DNA of 64,000 nucleotides from Ruminococcus_C sp963590855 (GTDB lineage Bacteria > Bacillota > Clostridia > Oscillospirales > Ruminococcaceae). The stretch spans positions 1 through 64,000 of the forward strand of contig CAVAQT010000009.1 in assembly GCA_963590855.1 (NCBI GenBank), in the 5' to 3' direction. A model generated the notes under the pieces. That model saw nothing but the letters and a program-made list of their open reading frames with translations, did not search any database and was not told where the DNA came from. A program made the translations under genes and the position numbers. Positions 52,007-60,437 of this stretch are shown one piece after another (position 1 is the first letter of the stretch; each line of letters opens with the position of its first letter).

Positions 52007-52119
52007 GCCTATCTGCCGATTTTTTTTAAAATTCTTCGGTGGATATTATCCCCGTTTTTGTCGCTTTTTCACAATTTCCAAGCCGAAATTCTCAATTCAA
52101 CAGACTTTCCACCGACTTT

Positions 52120-52953
52120 TCAACAGATTTCCGCCTTTTCCGGAATGTGGCAACGCCGCATCTCCGGCGGAAGGGCCAGTGCCCACACCGTCCGGACGCC
52201 CAGCCGCTCTGCCGCGGCGAAGTCCGTGCCGCCGGGCCGGGATGCCAGATCAATGACCAGCGCATCCGGCGGCAGCAGCGACAGCACCTGCTCTGTCAGC
52301 AGCAGCACGGGGACGGTATTGAACAGCACCTGCTGTTTTCCGGCGGCATCCGGGAGCATTTCCACCGGGATCGCCGGAAATCCCTGCATTTCCGCCAGTG
52401 CCCTGGTCTCACACCGCCGGGCGCAGACCGTCACCGCCATGCCCAGACTGCGCAGCCGGGGCGCAAGCGCCATGCCGATCCTGCCATAGCCCAGGATCAG
52501 TGCCGACGTGCCGTGCAGCGTCCGGTCGGTCTCCTCCATGGCGATGCGGACAGCGCCCTCGGCGGTGGGGACGGCGTTCGCGAGACACAGCTCCTCCCGG
52601 CGGAGATAGTCCGCCGCCGCCATGCCCCGCGCCGTGAACAGCGGCCGGATCGTCTCACAGCCGCCGCCCAGCATCAGGGCACCCGGTTTTCCACGTTCTG
52701 CCAGAGCCGCCAGGGGTATGTTTTTGTCCCAGAGCGGCGCGTTCACCGTTTCTCCGTCCCGGCTCGCCGGGATCGGAAGCACCAGCACGTCATACGCCGG
52801 CGCTTCCTCCGGAGACGAGACACTTTGCAGTCCGGGCTGTGCCGGAAGCCCCAGGGTACAGACTGCCGCCCCGGTCTTTTCCCGGAGACGCTGTGCCGCA
52901 TACAGCTGCCGCAGGTCGCCGCCTGCCGCAAGGATCACTTTGTCGGATGTCAT
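52120..52953 (-). CDS. spoVFA: Dipicolinate synthase subunit A, 5' part (split gene)
   Basis: DpaA is the NAD(P)H-dehydrogenase-like subunit of dipicolinate synthase. This part holds the N-terminal catalytic domain and the Rossmann domain (ALILGYGRIGMALAPRL, about 150-166) and the conserved VIDLASRPGGTDFAAAERLGV near the end. At codon 262 (CCG, 52168-52170) it runs into foreign sequence and stops after 15 unrelated residues (277 in total). Joining at that codon to 47225 gives 294 residues, close to the 297 of B. subtilis DpaA. The start at 52953 is seven bases after GGAGGG. A sigma-K-like promoter lies upstream. Confidence 0.93.
   Translation of the reverse strand: MTSDKVILAAGGDLRQLYAAQRLREKTGAAVCTLGLPAQPGLQSVSSPEEAPAYDVLVLPIPASRDGETVNAPLWDKNIPLAALAERGKPGALMLGGGCETIRPLFTARGMAAADYLRREELCLANAVPTAEGAVRIAMEETDRTLHGTSALILGYGRIGMALAPRLRSLGMAVTVCARRCETRALAEMQGFPAIPVEMLPDAAGKQQVLFNTVPVLLLTEQVLSLLPPDALVIDLASRPGGTDFAAAERLGVRTVWALALPPEMRRCHIPEKAEIC
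52141..52170. other. Left attachment site of the spoVFA element
   Basis: The arm CGGAATGTGGCAACGCCGC (52141-52159) is followed by GC-rich sequence and the CGG core (52168-52170, plus strand). The arm mirrors the one at 47238-47257. Confidence 0.7.
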
Positions 52954-53131
52954 AGGCATTCCCTCCGCATTGTCCGGAATCCATGGCAGTTTCCGCACCA
53001 GAGATTCCCTCAGATCATCACATTTTTCTGCAAGCTTCAGTTTTCAACAACTTTTCAACTTTTCAACCATTTTCATCGTGGAAAACCTGTGGAAAGCACT
53101 CGCCGTGCCGACAGCTCCGGCGCGTATACTT

Positions 53132-53159
53132 TAAGATATGCCAGAGCCGCAGCCGGGGT
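53132..53159 (-). promoter_or_regulatory. Sigma-K-type promoter of spoVFA
   Basis: On the minus strand CATATCTTA (53132-53140) fits the sigma-K -10 CATANNNTA exactly, and AC (53158-53159) lies 17 bases upstream as the -35. spoVF is sigma-K dependent in B. subtilis. The leader to the ATG is about 170 bases. Confidence 0.6.
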
Positions 53160-53162
53160 GCG

Positions 53163-53195
53163 CAAAAAAGCGCCCTCCTTTCGGAAAGCGCTTTT
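53163..53195 (-). terminator. Terminator of the large ABC transporter operon
   Basis: AAAAGCGC arms with a GAAA loop (53164-53195) and a six-T tract on the minus strand, just past the last permease gene and right above the spoVFA promoter. Confidence 0.85.
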
Positions 53196-53236
53196 CCAGC
53201 ATATGCACTGGGGTGTGTTGACACGCCCTGATTGTG

Positions 53237-54265
53237 TTATCCCACCAAACCGGAGCGTTCGATACCTTCGGTAAAGTATTTTTGCAGGAACACATACATG
53301 ATCAGGATGGGCAGGATCGCTATCAGACAGCCTGCCTCCATCCAGACGATCTGCTCTCTGGGGCTGACGTCTGCGTTGTTGAACAGCTGCTGGGAAAGCA
53401 GGGTGCTCAGGTTTTTCAGCATCAGCGCAATGGTCTGGTTCTTGGTGAAGAAGGTGGAGCTGACATAATAGTCATTCCAGTACCAGACCACGGAGAACAG
53501 GAACACGGTCAGGAACGAGGACGATGCATTGGGGATCATGACCTGGACAAATGTCCGGAGCGGCCCGCAGCCGTCCAGATAAGCCGCATCCTCCAGTTCC
53601 TTGGGCAGGCCCTTGAAGAACTGCCGGAAGATGAAGATCATCAGACCGGCGCGGATGCCGTTGCCCATTGCTGCCGGCAGATACATGCACAGCTTGGAGT
53701 TGATGAGATTGATGTCCAGTCCGAACAGCCCGAAGTGCCGGAACAGCATGTACTGGGGAATGGAGATGATCTGCGACGGCACCAGGATCATCATGACAAC
53801 GATGCCGAAGAGAATGCCCTTGCCCTTGAACTTGAACCGGGCGAAGCCATAGCCTGCCAGGGCGCAGGATGCCACCTGTACCAGGGAGCAGCCCACATTC
53901 AGCAGCAGCGTGGTTTTCAGGGTGTTCCAGATATCCATGACACCGGCGGTGTCGCTGATAACGCTCCAGGTGAGGTGCCGCGGGATCCACATGACCGTGG
54001 GGTCACTCATATCCGTGGGGTCGCGGAACGCACAGCTTATCATATAAATGAGGGGATAGAGAATGACAAAGCAGAGTCCGAAGAGGATAAAGAACCGGAA
54101 AAAGGGCCAGACTGCCTCGAACACGCGCTTGCGGCGCATATAGGCGATCTCGGACTTGTTCATGCTCTGCATGCGGATCTTCCGGGCTTCGCGCTTGCTC
54201 ATGCCGTTGCCCACCTGTGCATCCTCCTTCGGGGACGCCAGCGGCGTATTTTTTGTTGTTTCCAT
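53237..54265 (-). CDS. Sugar ABC transporter permease (MalG type), pair 2
   Basis: The 342-residue permease has a charged N-terminus of about 50 residues, six membrane helices, and the ATPase-coupling EAA loop (LEDAAYLDGCGPLRTFVQVMIP, about 245-266). It should pair with the MalF-type protein just upstream (17-base gap). GGAGGCG precedes the ATG. No ATPase gene is in the operon; a shared MsmX-type ATPase encoded elsewhere is usual. It is the last gene of the operon. Confidence 0.93.
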   Translation of the reverse strand: METTKNTPLASPKEDAQVGNGMSKREARKIRMQSMNKSEIAYMRRKRVFEAVWPFFRFFILFGLCFVILYPLIYMISCAFRDPTDMSDPTVMWIPRHLTWSVISDTAGVMDIWNTLKTTLLLNVGCSLVQVASCALAGYGFARFKFKGKGILFGIVVMMILVPSQIISIPQYMLFRHFGLFGLDINLINSKLCMYLPAAMGNGIRAGLMIFIFRQFFKGLPKELEDAAYLDGCGPLRTFVQVMIPNASSSFLTVFLFSVVWYWNDYYVSSTFFTKNQTIALMLKNLSTLLSQQLFNNADVSPREQIVWMEAGCLIAILPILIMYVFLQKYFTEGIERSGLVG

Positions 54266-54281
54266 AACTGACGCCTCCTTT

Positions 54282-55175
54282 TTAATCTACTTCGTAATAA
54301 ATGAACTTGTTGAGAATTGCGGTAATGATGCCCACCGCCGCCAGGACGATGGCGAAGTATACCCACGCCATTGCCGAAGCCGGGCCATACTGCCAGTCGC
54401 TCTGCAAATCGAGGATGCGTCCCATTACCACGTTGTTCGGGTCTGTAAAGGAATCGATGATGGTAAAGATGAAGCACGCCAGGATCATGGGGCTGACATA
54501 GGGCAGGGTGATCTTCCAGAAATATTCCCACGCGGTGGCGCCCTCCATCTGTGCCGCCTCTTTCGCAGAGACCGGGATGTTCTGGAGCGCCGCCAGGAAG
54601 ATCAGGATCTGGATGCCGGAGTTCCACACGATGCCGAAGATGTTGTCCGACACCGTTTCAATGGTGGTCTGCATGCTGTCCGAGATGCCGTAGATGCCCA
54701 GGAATTCCATCAGCTCGCCCAGCAGATCGGTAGAGAACATGGTGGAAAACTGGCTGGCATCGCTGTTGCCGGTGCTCTGAAGGTTGCCGTTGATGATGTT
54801 ATACACCGGGCCGGTGGCGATGATGACCGGGAGGAAGAACACGGCACGGGAGAAAGTCCGTCCCTTGAACTTCTGGTTCAGGATGACCGCCACGAACAGG
54901 GAGAACACCAGGATCAGCGGCGTTTTCCATGCGGTGTCCTTCAGCACCTTTACCAGATACTGGCGATAGTTCGGGTCTACGTTAAAGGCATAGTTATAGT
55001 TGTCCATGCCCACCCAGCTGCCGACCATGCCGCCGGTGTCCGGGGTGATCTCCTGAAAGGAATAGAGCAGCGACTCTACCACAGGGATCAGAAAGAAGAT
55101 CAGTGCGCCCACGAACCACAGTGCAATGAAGCAGTAGCCGTACATGCTCTTCCGTTTTTCATATGCCATTTTCAT
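54282..55175 (-). CDS. Sugar ABC transporter permease (MalF type), pair 2
   Basis: The 297-residue protein has six membrane helices and the EAA loop SAKEAAQMEGATAWEYFWKITLPYVSP (about 203-229). The ATG overlaps the stop of the DUF5696 gene as ATGA, implying coupled translation. It pairs with the MalG-type gene downstream. The substrate is probably a carbohydrate; nothing in the sequence names it. Confidence 0.93.
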   Translation of the reverse strand: MKMAYEKRKSMYGYCFIALWFVGALIFFLIPVVESLLYSFQEITPDTGGMVGSWVGMDNYNYAFNVDPNYRQYLVKVLKDTAWKTPLILVFSLFVAVILNQKFKGRTFSRAVFFLPVIIATGPVYNIINGNLQSTGNSDASQFSTMFSTDLLGELMEFLGIYGISDSMQTTIETVSDNIFGIVWNSGIQILIFLAALQNIPVSAKEAAQMEGATAWEYFWKITLPYVSPMILACFIFTIIDSFTDPNNVVMGRILDLQSDWQYGPASAMAWVYFAIVLAAVGIITAILNKFIYYEVD

Positions 55176-57979
55176 GCTTCGTTCCAGCTCCCTTCCTCCA
55201 CATAATCCGACATCGCGTACGCCTTGCCGTCTACAGTGACGATCTTCTTTGCCAGATCGGTCTCTACGACAGTGCCGTTTGCATATGTGGTCGTAATGAC
55301 ATCGCCGCTTCTTTCATAGCCGGTGATGGTCTGGTCACCCAGTCCTGCCAGCACCGCCTTGGAGAATGCATAGCTCTGTGCCGCATAATCGGTCCAGTTC
55401 TCTGCGCTTGCATAATAGAGGTTGTCCAGCGCCGTGTCTTTCAGGGTGCTGGTCTCTTCGCCGATCATGTCATAGTGCAGGCTGCTGCCCGATGCGATGG
55501 AGAGCAGCACGGTCTCTTCCGGTGTTGCCGAAGCATTGACGGCGCTTGCGGAATATGTTTTCAGTCCGTGCATTACCATCTGATAGAACGGGATGTCCTC
55601 GTCGAATACATCGAATCCGCTGGACTGCAGCGGCACATCGGTGATCTCCTGTACATAGGGCAGCGCATAGGCGTTGGCGTTGTCTGCCAGCAGTGCAATA
55701 TCTGCATCGCCCAGCTTCTGATAAGATTCCTCCAGCAGTGCCTGCGCCTTGTCTCTGGAGATCTCCTGCTTGCCATAATCGCCGTAGAGCGCCGTAGTCA
55801 GGCTTCCCAGCGAAGCCCGGGACAGGTTCTTGTCCGTATAGTTCCCCGCCATCTTTTCCGCGATCTCCGTAAAGGTCGCCGGAGACAGCAGCGACAAGGG
55901 CTTGTTCACCGTGCTCTGCGTGCCGTATGCCAGGTTGTAGTCATAGATCCGGGCATACGAGCCGGAGATGCGGACGGTGGTATCCATAAAGGTATAATAG
56001 CCGCTGCCGGACTTAAAGGTCTCGTTGTCCGTTGCCGGATAAACCGCAATGTTGTTGTCCTCGGCATAGCGCAGCAGATCCTTCCAGTCGCTGTTGCCGC
56101 CCAGACAGCCGGCAGCCTTCGCCTTCAGATCCACCTTGCCGGTGATGCCGGCGTTTGTCCAGTTGTAATACTGCACCCGCATATTTTCCGCGCCGCCGTC
56201 CGACAGATTTTGCAGAATTTCCTCCGCCTGCTGGAAGCTGGTGAGCGCGGTTTTCATCTTCACCGGAATGCCCAGCACGGATTTTTCCTTTTCCGTGCCG
56301 CCGTAGAAGTTGAGGAACAGTCCCGGGTCGGTGCTCTCCACCGTATTCTCCACACCGGCTTCTTCGGTGAGATAGTTCCGGTACGCCTCTGCCACATCGG
56401 TATAGTCCGGGGTGTCCTCGGTCTCCAGGGGATAATACCGCACCGCCAGCGTATCGGTTTTCATGTCGCCGTCCTCGAACACGGTGAGTGCCGTGCTGCT
56501 GTCGCCGGACATATAATAGGTATCCGAATCCCGGACGGTAAAGTCAAAGCCGCAGATATTGAAGCTGCTCTTGGACTGTCCGCTGACGCTCGCGGTGAGC
56601 TTGGCGTTGGAGTCGCCCTCGGTGCAGACTACCATCATGGCGTTGTCGCCGTTGACGATGCCGTACATGGGCAGATACACCTGCTCGGTCACAGCCGGCT
56701 CGGTCTGCGGGACTGCAGTGACATCCGAACCGTACACATAGCCGGTGTATGCCTTTGCCGTCTTTTTGCCGTTGTTGAAACGGATCAGCGCGCCGCTGCC
56801 GTCCGGAATGACGAAATAGCCCTCATCCTCAGAGGATGCCGCGCCGAAGCTGCTGAGCATGGAAAGCGAGGTGGTGAGCTTTCCGCTCTGAGAAGTATCC
56901 TCTTCCTCGATGTCCGCCGTCTCGATCTTTGCCTCCAGATAGTCATCCTCCAGAGTATAGGTCACCGGAACGGTGATGCCTGCCTTTTTGAAGGAATAGG
57001 TGATCTTCACACCGCTGCTCTTGTCCTTGACCTTGATCTTGGCGTCGCCCTTGGAGCGCATGTTGGTGGTGCTCCGGGCATCGGGTTCGCCATAGACCAT
57101 TTTCAGCGACGAGGACAAGTCCTCTACAATGGTATTGGTAGCCGTCTTGTCGTGTCCCACATTTTCGGGCGTAGACCACCACATCTTGTCCTTTGCCTTG
57201 TCGTAGAGTCCGATGACTGCGGTGTCATCGTCCACATACAGCGCCAGCTTGTCGTTTTCGGTGACGAACCGCGCCGACGAGATCACCGCGTCATAGGTGT
57301 CCGCCAGTACGACCTGCCAGCCGTCCTCGTTGGTATAGGTGACCTTGCCGTCCTTCGCTTTACCGTCTGTGGTATAGCTGCGCTCCACTTCGTCGTAATC
57401 CTTGTTGTACAGCTCCAGGGTCTTGTTGTCCCGGGAGCGGAACAGCAGCTCGTTGTCCAGGGACGAAACGATCTGGCGCACCATGGTGACCTTGCTGTAT
57501 TCCGGATCCATGTACACCAGCCAACGTCCCTCCGGGCTCAGAAATACCACAAAGTCGCTGTTGTCGCTGTCCTCTTCCAGAGTGCAGACCACCTCGCCGG
57601 TGGCATCGTCGATGCCTGCCAGCTCGATGTCGTCCAGCAGATCTACCACATCCTCGTCGGAAATGGTGTCCTCATAGTCCTCCGGGCGATAGTAGAAGGT
57701 AATGCCATCGCAGGAGTTCTTCTTTTGCAGATACTGGGTGACCTGCTCCGCCGTGATCTCGATCTCTTCCTGGGTTTCCGAGCGTGTCGCCTCTTCTTCA
57801 GCCGCCTCGCCGTCTCCGGCGTTCTCATCGGCTGTGCCGTCTGCCACCGGTGTTTCCTCTGAGGTGTCAGAGATGAGGGCGATATCCTCCTCACCCTCTG
57901 CCGCCGCCGGCAGCGAAACTGCCGTAAAGCAGAGACTCAGCGCGCAAACGCCGGCAGCCCATTTTTTCCAGTTCTTCAT
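55172..57979 (-). CDS. Secreted DUF5696-domain protein
   Basis: The 935-residue protein has a signal peptide (to about Ala27), an acidic linker (30-75), and then one long globular region. It matches the DUF5696 family known from sugar ABC operons: features include MWWSTPENVG, a barrel-like region (GLFLNFYGGTEKEKSVLGIPVKMKTA to VYPATDNETF) and a C-terminal segment. The barrel-like part suggests a glycoside-hydrolase relative, but I cannot point to a catalytic pair. Start follows AAAGGACGG. It is embedded between YIP1 and permease genes. Confidence 0.8.
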   Translation of the reverse strand: MKNWKKWAAGVCALSLCFTAVSLPAAAEGEEDIALISDTSEETPVADGTADENAGDGEAAEEEATRSETQEEIEITAEQVTQYLQKKNSCDGITFYYRPEDYEDTISDEDVVDLLDDIELAGIDDATGEVVCTLEEDSDNSDFVVFLSPEGRWLVYMDPEYSKVTMVRQIVSSLDNELLFRSRDNKTLELYNKDYDEVERSYTTDGKAKDGKVTYTNEDGWQVVLADTYDAVISSARFVTENDKLALYVDDDTAVIGLYDKAKDKMWWSTPENVGHDKTATNTIVEDLSSSLKMVYGEPDARSTTNMRSKGDAKIKVKDKSSGVKITYSFKKAGITVPVTYTLEDDYLEAKIETADIEEEDTSQSGKLTTSLSMLSSFGAASSEDEGYFVIPDGSGALIRFNNGKKTAKAYTGYVYGSDVTAVPQTEPAVTEQVYLPMYGIVNGDNAMMVVCTEGDSNAKLTASVSGQSKSSFNICGFDFTVRDSDTYYMSGDSSTALTVFEDGDMKTDTLAVRYYPLETEDTPDYTDVAEAYRNYLTEEAGVENTVESTDPGLFLNFYGGTEKEKSVLGIPVKMKTALTSFQQAEEILQNLSDGGAENMRVQYYNWTNAGITGKVDLKAKAAGCLGGNSDWKDLLRYAEDNNIAVYPATDNETFKSGSGYYTFMDTTVRISGSYARIYDYNLAYGTQSTVNKPLSLLSPATFTEIAEKMAGNYTDKNLSRASLGSLTTALYGDYGKQEISRDKAQALLEESYQKLGDADIALLADNANAYALPYVQEITDVPLQSSGFDVFDEDIPFYQMVMHGLKTYSASAVNASATPEETVLLSIASGSSLHYDMIGEETSTLKDTALDNLYYASAENWTDYAAQSYAFSKAVLAGLGDQTITGYERSGDVITTTYANGTVVETDLAKKIVTVDGKAYAMSDYVEEGSWNEA

Positions 57980-57998
57980 GTTTGTTCCACCGTCCTTT

Positions 57999-58628
57999 CT
58001 ATACTCTCACGCGATATGTGATCTCCGTGTAGACGGAAGAAACAAATACATACACCTGCTGGAACAGTGCCACCAGCAGCACCAACAGGATCAGGATGAT
58101 GAGCATTGCCACAAAGGTGAGCACCAGTGCCACAATGGTCTTGCCAATGGAATACTGGTGCACCGCCTTAATGGCGTTGAACATCAGCAGGATCGACCAG
58201 CAAAGCCCGATCACCGAAACGCAGGTGATAAAGATCGACTCGTCCCGGATCAGCACATGGGACAAAAGCGTCTGGATGTACAGGCTCGCCACATAGGGGA
58301 TCAGTGCATAGGCACTGTAAATATAGATCTTCTTGATCGTGCCCTCGCCGTCCAGCAGGGTGCAGATCGACCAGTTGCCGACCACCCAGACCAGAAACAG
58401 GGCAATTGTCCGTACAATATACGGGACGATGCTGAACAGCTTTTCCGAAGAAACGTGGAACTGAAAGCCGTAGGCATTCTCATACAGAATGGCAGCCACG
58501 AACCAGAGCAGCACCACGATGCTGGCATACAGCACCGAACCGCCTTTTTTCCAGCGCAGATCCTCAAAGCCCTCGAACGGGTGGAACACACTGTGCTTGA
58601 CCCATTGCTTTTGTGTCAGATCCATCAT
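57999..58628 (-). CDS. YIP1-family membrane protein
   Basis: The 209-residue protein (start at 58628, after GGAGGAG) has five membrane helices with the YIP1 layout: a cytosolic N-terminus with FHPFEGFEDLRWKKGGS, the first helices, then LVWVVGNWSICTLLDGEGTIKKIYIYSAYALIPY, and a final pair. In bacteria such genes accompany DUF5696/NHL sugar transport operons. Role unknown. Confidence 0.78.
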   Translation of the reverse strand: MMDLTQKQWVKHSVFHPFEGFEDLRWKKGGSVLYASIVVLLWFVAAILYENAYGFQFHVSSEKLFSIVPYIVRTIALFLVWVVGNWSICTLLDGEGTIKKIYIYSAYALIPYVASLYIQTLLSHVLIRDESIFITCVSVIGLCWSILLMFNAIKAVHQYSIGKTIVALVLTFVAMLIILILLVLLVALFQQVYVFVSSVYTEITYRVRV

Positions 58629-58635
58629 AGCAGCA

Positions 58636-60156
58636 TCACTCCTCCTCTCCCTCGTGCAGCATTTCAACCAGATTCTTCGGCTGGTTCTTTTTCTTCTTTT
58701 TGTTGCGGAAGTGGAAGAATATCGCCGCAGCGATCAGCACCACAACCACCAGTATGATCCAGGTGAAATTCTTGTTCAGCCACTCCGAGCGATAACCCTC
58801 GAACGCCTTGTCATACAGCTTCGAGGACTTCGCCAGCTTGGCATATTTCATTGCCCCGGCATAGTCGCCCTCATTATAGAGTGCCGACGAGATGCCGATG
58901 TATGCCATGTAAGAGTTGCCGTCCCGTTTCAGCACCTCGCGCCACGGCTCCAGCGCCTCGGCATAATAGCCGGCGTTGTACAGCGCCACGGCTTCGTGAA
59001 CGATGCCGCCGAAGTCGGTCTCCGTGAAGATGGTAACGGTGTTCTTCATGGCGTCCGAAACATAGATGTTCTTCCCCATGGTCTCCACCGCGGAGACCTT
59101 CATGGAAAAGCCGCCGATCTGATCGGCAGTGGTACCCAGGATAAACAGCAGGCTGCCGTCCTCGTCATACTGGAACACCCGTCCGGTCTCCAGATCCAGG
59201 CAGTTGATGCGCCCGATGTCGTCAATGTCGATATCCACCATCTGGGTGGTATAGTTCTCGTTGGCGGTGGAGTCATAGACAGAGTCCAGGTCGCCGAATG
59301 TTACCTCCATTGACGAAAACAGGTTATAGCCGGCAGGGTTCACCTTTTTCACGCGGTCTGTCTCCGAAGAGGAGGACTGTGTCACGGTATAGACGAAGCC
59401 CTCTTCGTCGATGTCAAAGTTGGTGATGCCCGCCGCCACGTTACGGGACGAGTTGGCGCGCATCTCATCGGTGGCGAACAGATTCCAGAAATAGTTCGCT
59501 ACCACTTCTGCGGTGGCGTCCACGGAGTTCGCGCCGAAATAGCCCTGAAATTCGCCGTCGCTGTTGAACATTGCCGCACCGTTGGTGATGTTGTTCAGCA
59601 CCATATAGATGTTGCCTGCCTTGTCCACAACGACCTTCTGGGGCTTAAAGGTCTCATTTTCGTACAGCGTCGAGTCCGGCCGCGTCAGTTCCATCTGCAC
59701 ATTGCCGTCCAGATCGCACACCAGCAGCCGGGAGTTCCCCGTGTCTGCGATGTACATGCACTGGGTCTCCTGGGACACATAGATGCCCTCCGGATCTTTC
59801 AGTGTGGTCTCGCCGTCCTCGGTTTTCAGTGTGTCATAGATCCGGGTCGTCTCCGAAAAGTCGCCGTCTGTGACAACGATGCGGTTGTTGCCGCTGTCTG
59901 CAATATAAAAGCGGTCTTCCCAGTCCCGGAACAGATCGGACGGGGTGTTGAACGCGCCGCAGCCCAGATCCTGACCGCTGACGGCACGCTGTGCCGCATA
60001 GCCGGCCTGGGACGGAGTCGCCTCGCCCCAGCAGTCGTAGTTATAGACGTTGTAGTGTTCCGCCGAAACCGCCGGTGCGCCCATGGCTGCCGTCAGCATC
60101 AGCGCGGACAGAACTGCCGCCGCCAGATGGTTTGCCTTTTTCTGCAAAGTTCTCAT
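58636..60156 (-). CDS. NHL/beta-propeller protein with TPR and C-terminal membrane anchor
   Basis: The 506-residue protein has a signal peptide (to about Ala32), NHL-like repeats (about 55-390; FYIADSGNNRIVV, MYIADTGNSRLLV), a TPR-like helical part (about 400-455), one C-terminal membrane helix (about 463-482) and a basic tail. It should sit outside the membrane, perhaps as a scaffold or sensor for sugar uptake. The frame opens at a TTG (60171) with no ribosome site; the ATG at 60156 gives the better signal peptide. Confidence 0.8.
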   Translation of the reverse strand: MRTLQKKANHLAAAVLSALMLTAAMGAPAVSAEHYNVYNYDCWGEATPSQAGYAAQRAVSGQDLGCGAFNTPSDLFRDWEDRFYIADSGNNRIVVTDGDFSETTRIYDTLKTEDGETTLKDPEGIYVSQETQCMYIADTGNSRLLVCDLDGNVQMELTRPDSTLYENETFKPQKVVVDKAGNIYMVLNNITNGAAMFNSDGEFQGYFGANSVDATAEVVANYFWNLFATDEMRANSSRNVAAGITNFDIDEEGFVYTVTQSSSSETDRVKKVNPAGYNLFSSMEVTFGDLDSVYDSTANENYTTQMVDIDIDDIGRINCLDLETGRVFQYDEDGSLLFILGTTADQIGGFSMKVSAVETMGKNIYVSDAMKNTVTIFTETDFGGIVHEAVALYNAGYYAEALEPWREVLKRDGNSYMAYIGISSALYNEGDYAGAMKYAKLAKSSKLYDKAFEGYRSEWLNKNFTWIILVVVVLIAAAIFFHFRNKKKKKNQPKNLVEMLHEGEEE

Positions 60157-60212
60157 CCTTTCTTTAGACAACGCACAAAGATTATTTGTATGAAAATCAT
60201 TTCCTTCGATTG

Positions 60213-60396
60213 CCTCCCTTGAAAAGAGAGGTGAATGGTAATATAGGCTCCCCTAACAGGGGAGCTGGCAAGCCGTAGGCTTGACTGAGGGGTTAATCCC
60301 CCTGTCAGCTCACGCTGACATCTCTTACCGAGCCGTCCCCTTTGTCACTTCGTGACATTTCCCCACACTGTGGGGAATCACCCTTTTCAAGGGGGA
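60213..60396. repeat. MITE-like repeat inside the ABC operon
   Basis: Terminal inverted repeats 60214-60226 and 60383-60395 (13 bases, one mismatch) flank a GC-rich set of short hairpins (TGTCAGC-GCTGACA at 60303-60320, TGTCAC-GTGACA, CCCCACA-TGTGGGG). The TGTCAGC module also occurs at 32824-32840. Confidence 0.75.
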
Positions 60397-60437
60397 CTTT
60401 CAGAGTTTGATTTTCAAACCTTTGTGCAATGCTGCCT

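Larger units (their letters stand above)
47226..52170 (-). mobile_element. 4.94-kb serine-recombinase intervening element inside spoVFA
   Basis: The element spans from the CCG codon at 47226-47228 to the CCG codon at 52168-52170 (one copy remains after excision; 4942 bases are lost). It carries, on the minus strand, a dockerin protein gene, a cohesin protein gene, and a large serine recombinase whose stop is 24 bases from the right junction. Element ends have inverted 19-20 bp sequences (52141-52159 and 47238-47257, one mismatch and one extra base). A six-base core CGCCGG (47225-47230 and 52164-52169) is an alternative in-frame crossover site. Confidence 0.88.

Noticed and set aside
55163..57862. 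899-codon open frame opposite the DUF5696 gene
   Set aside because: Antisense shadow, low-complexity Arg/His/Gln composition, no ribosome site of note.
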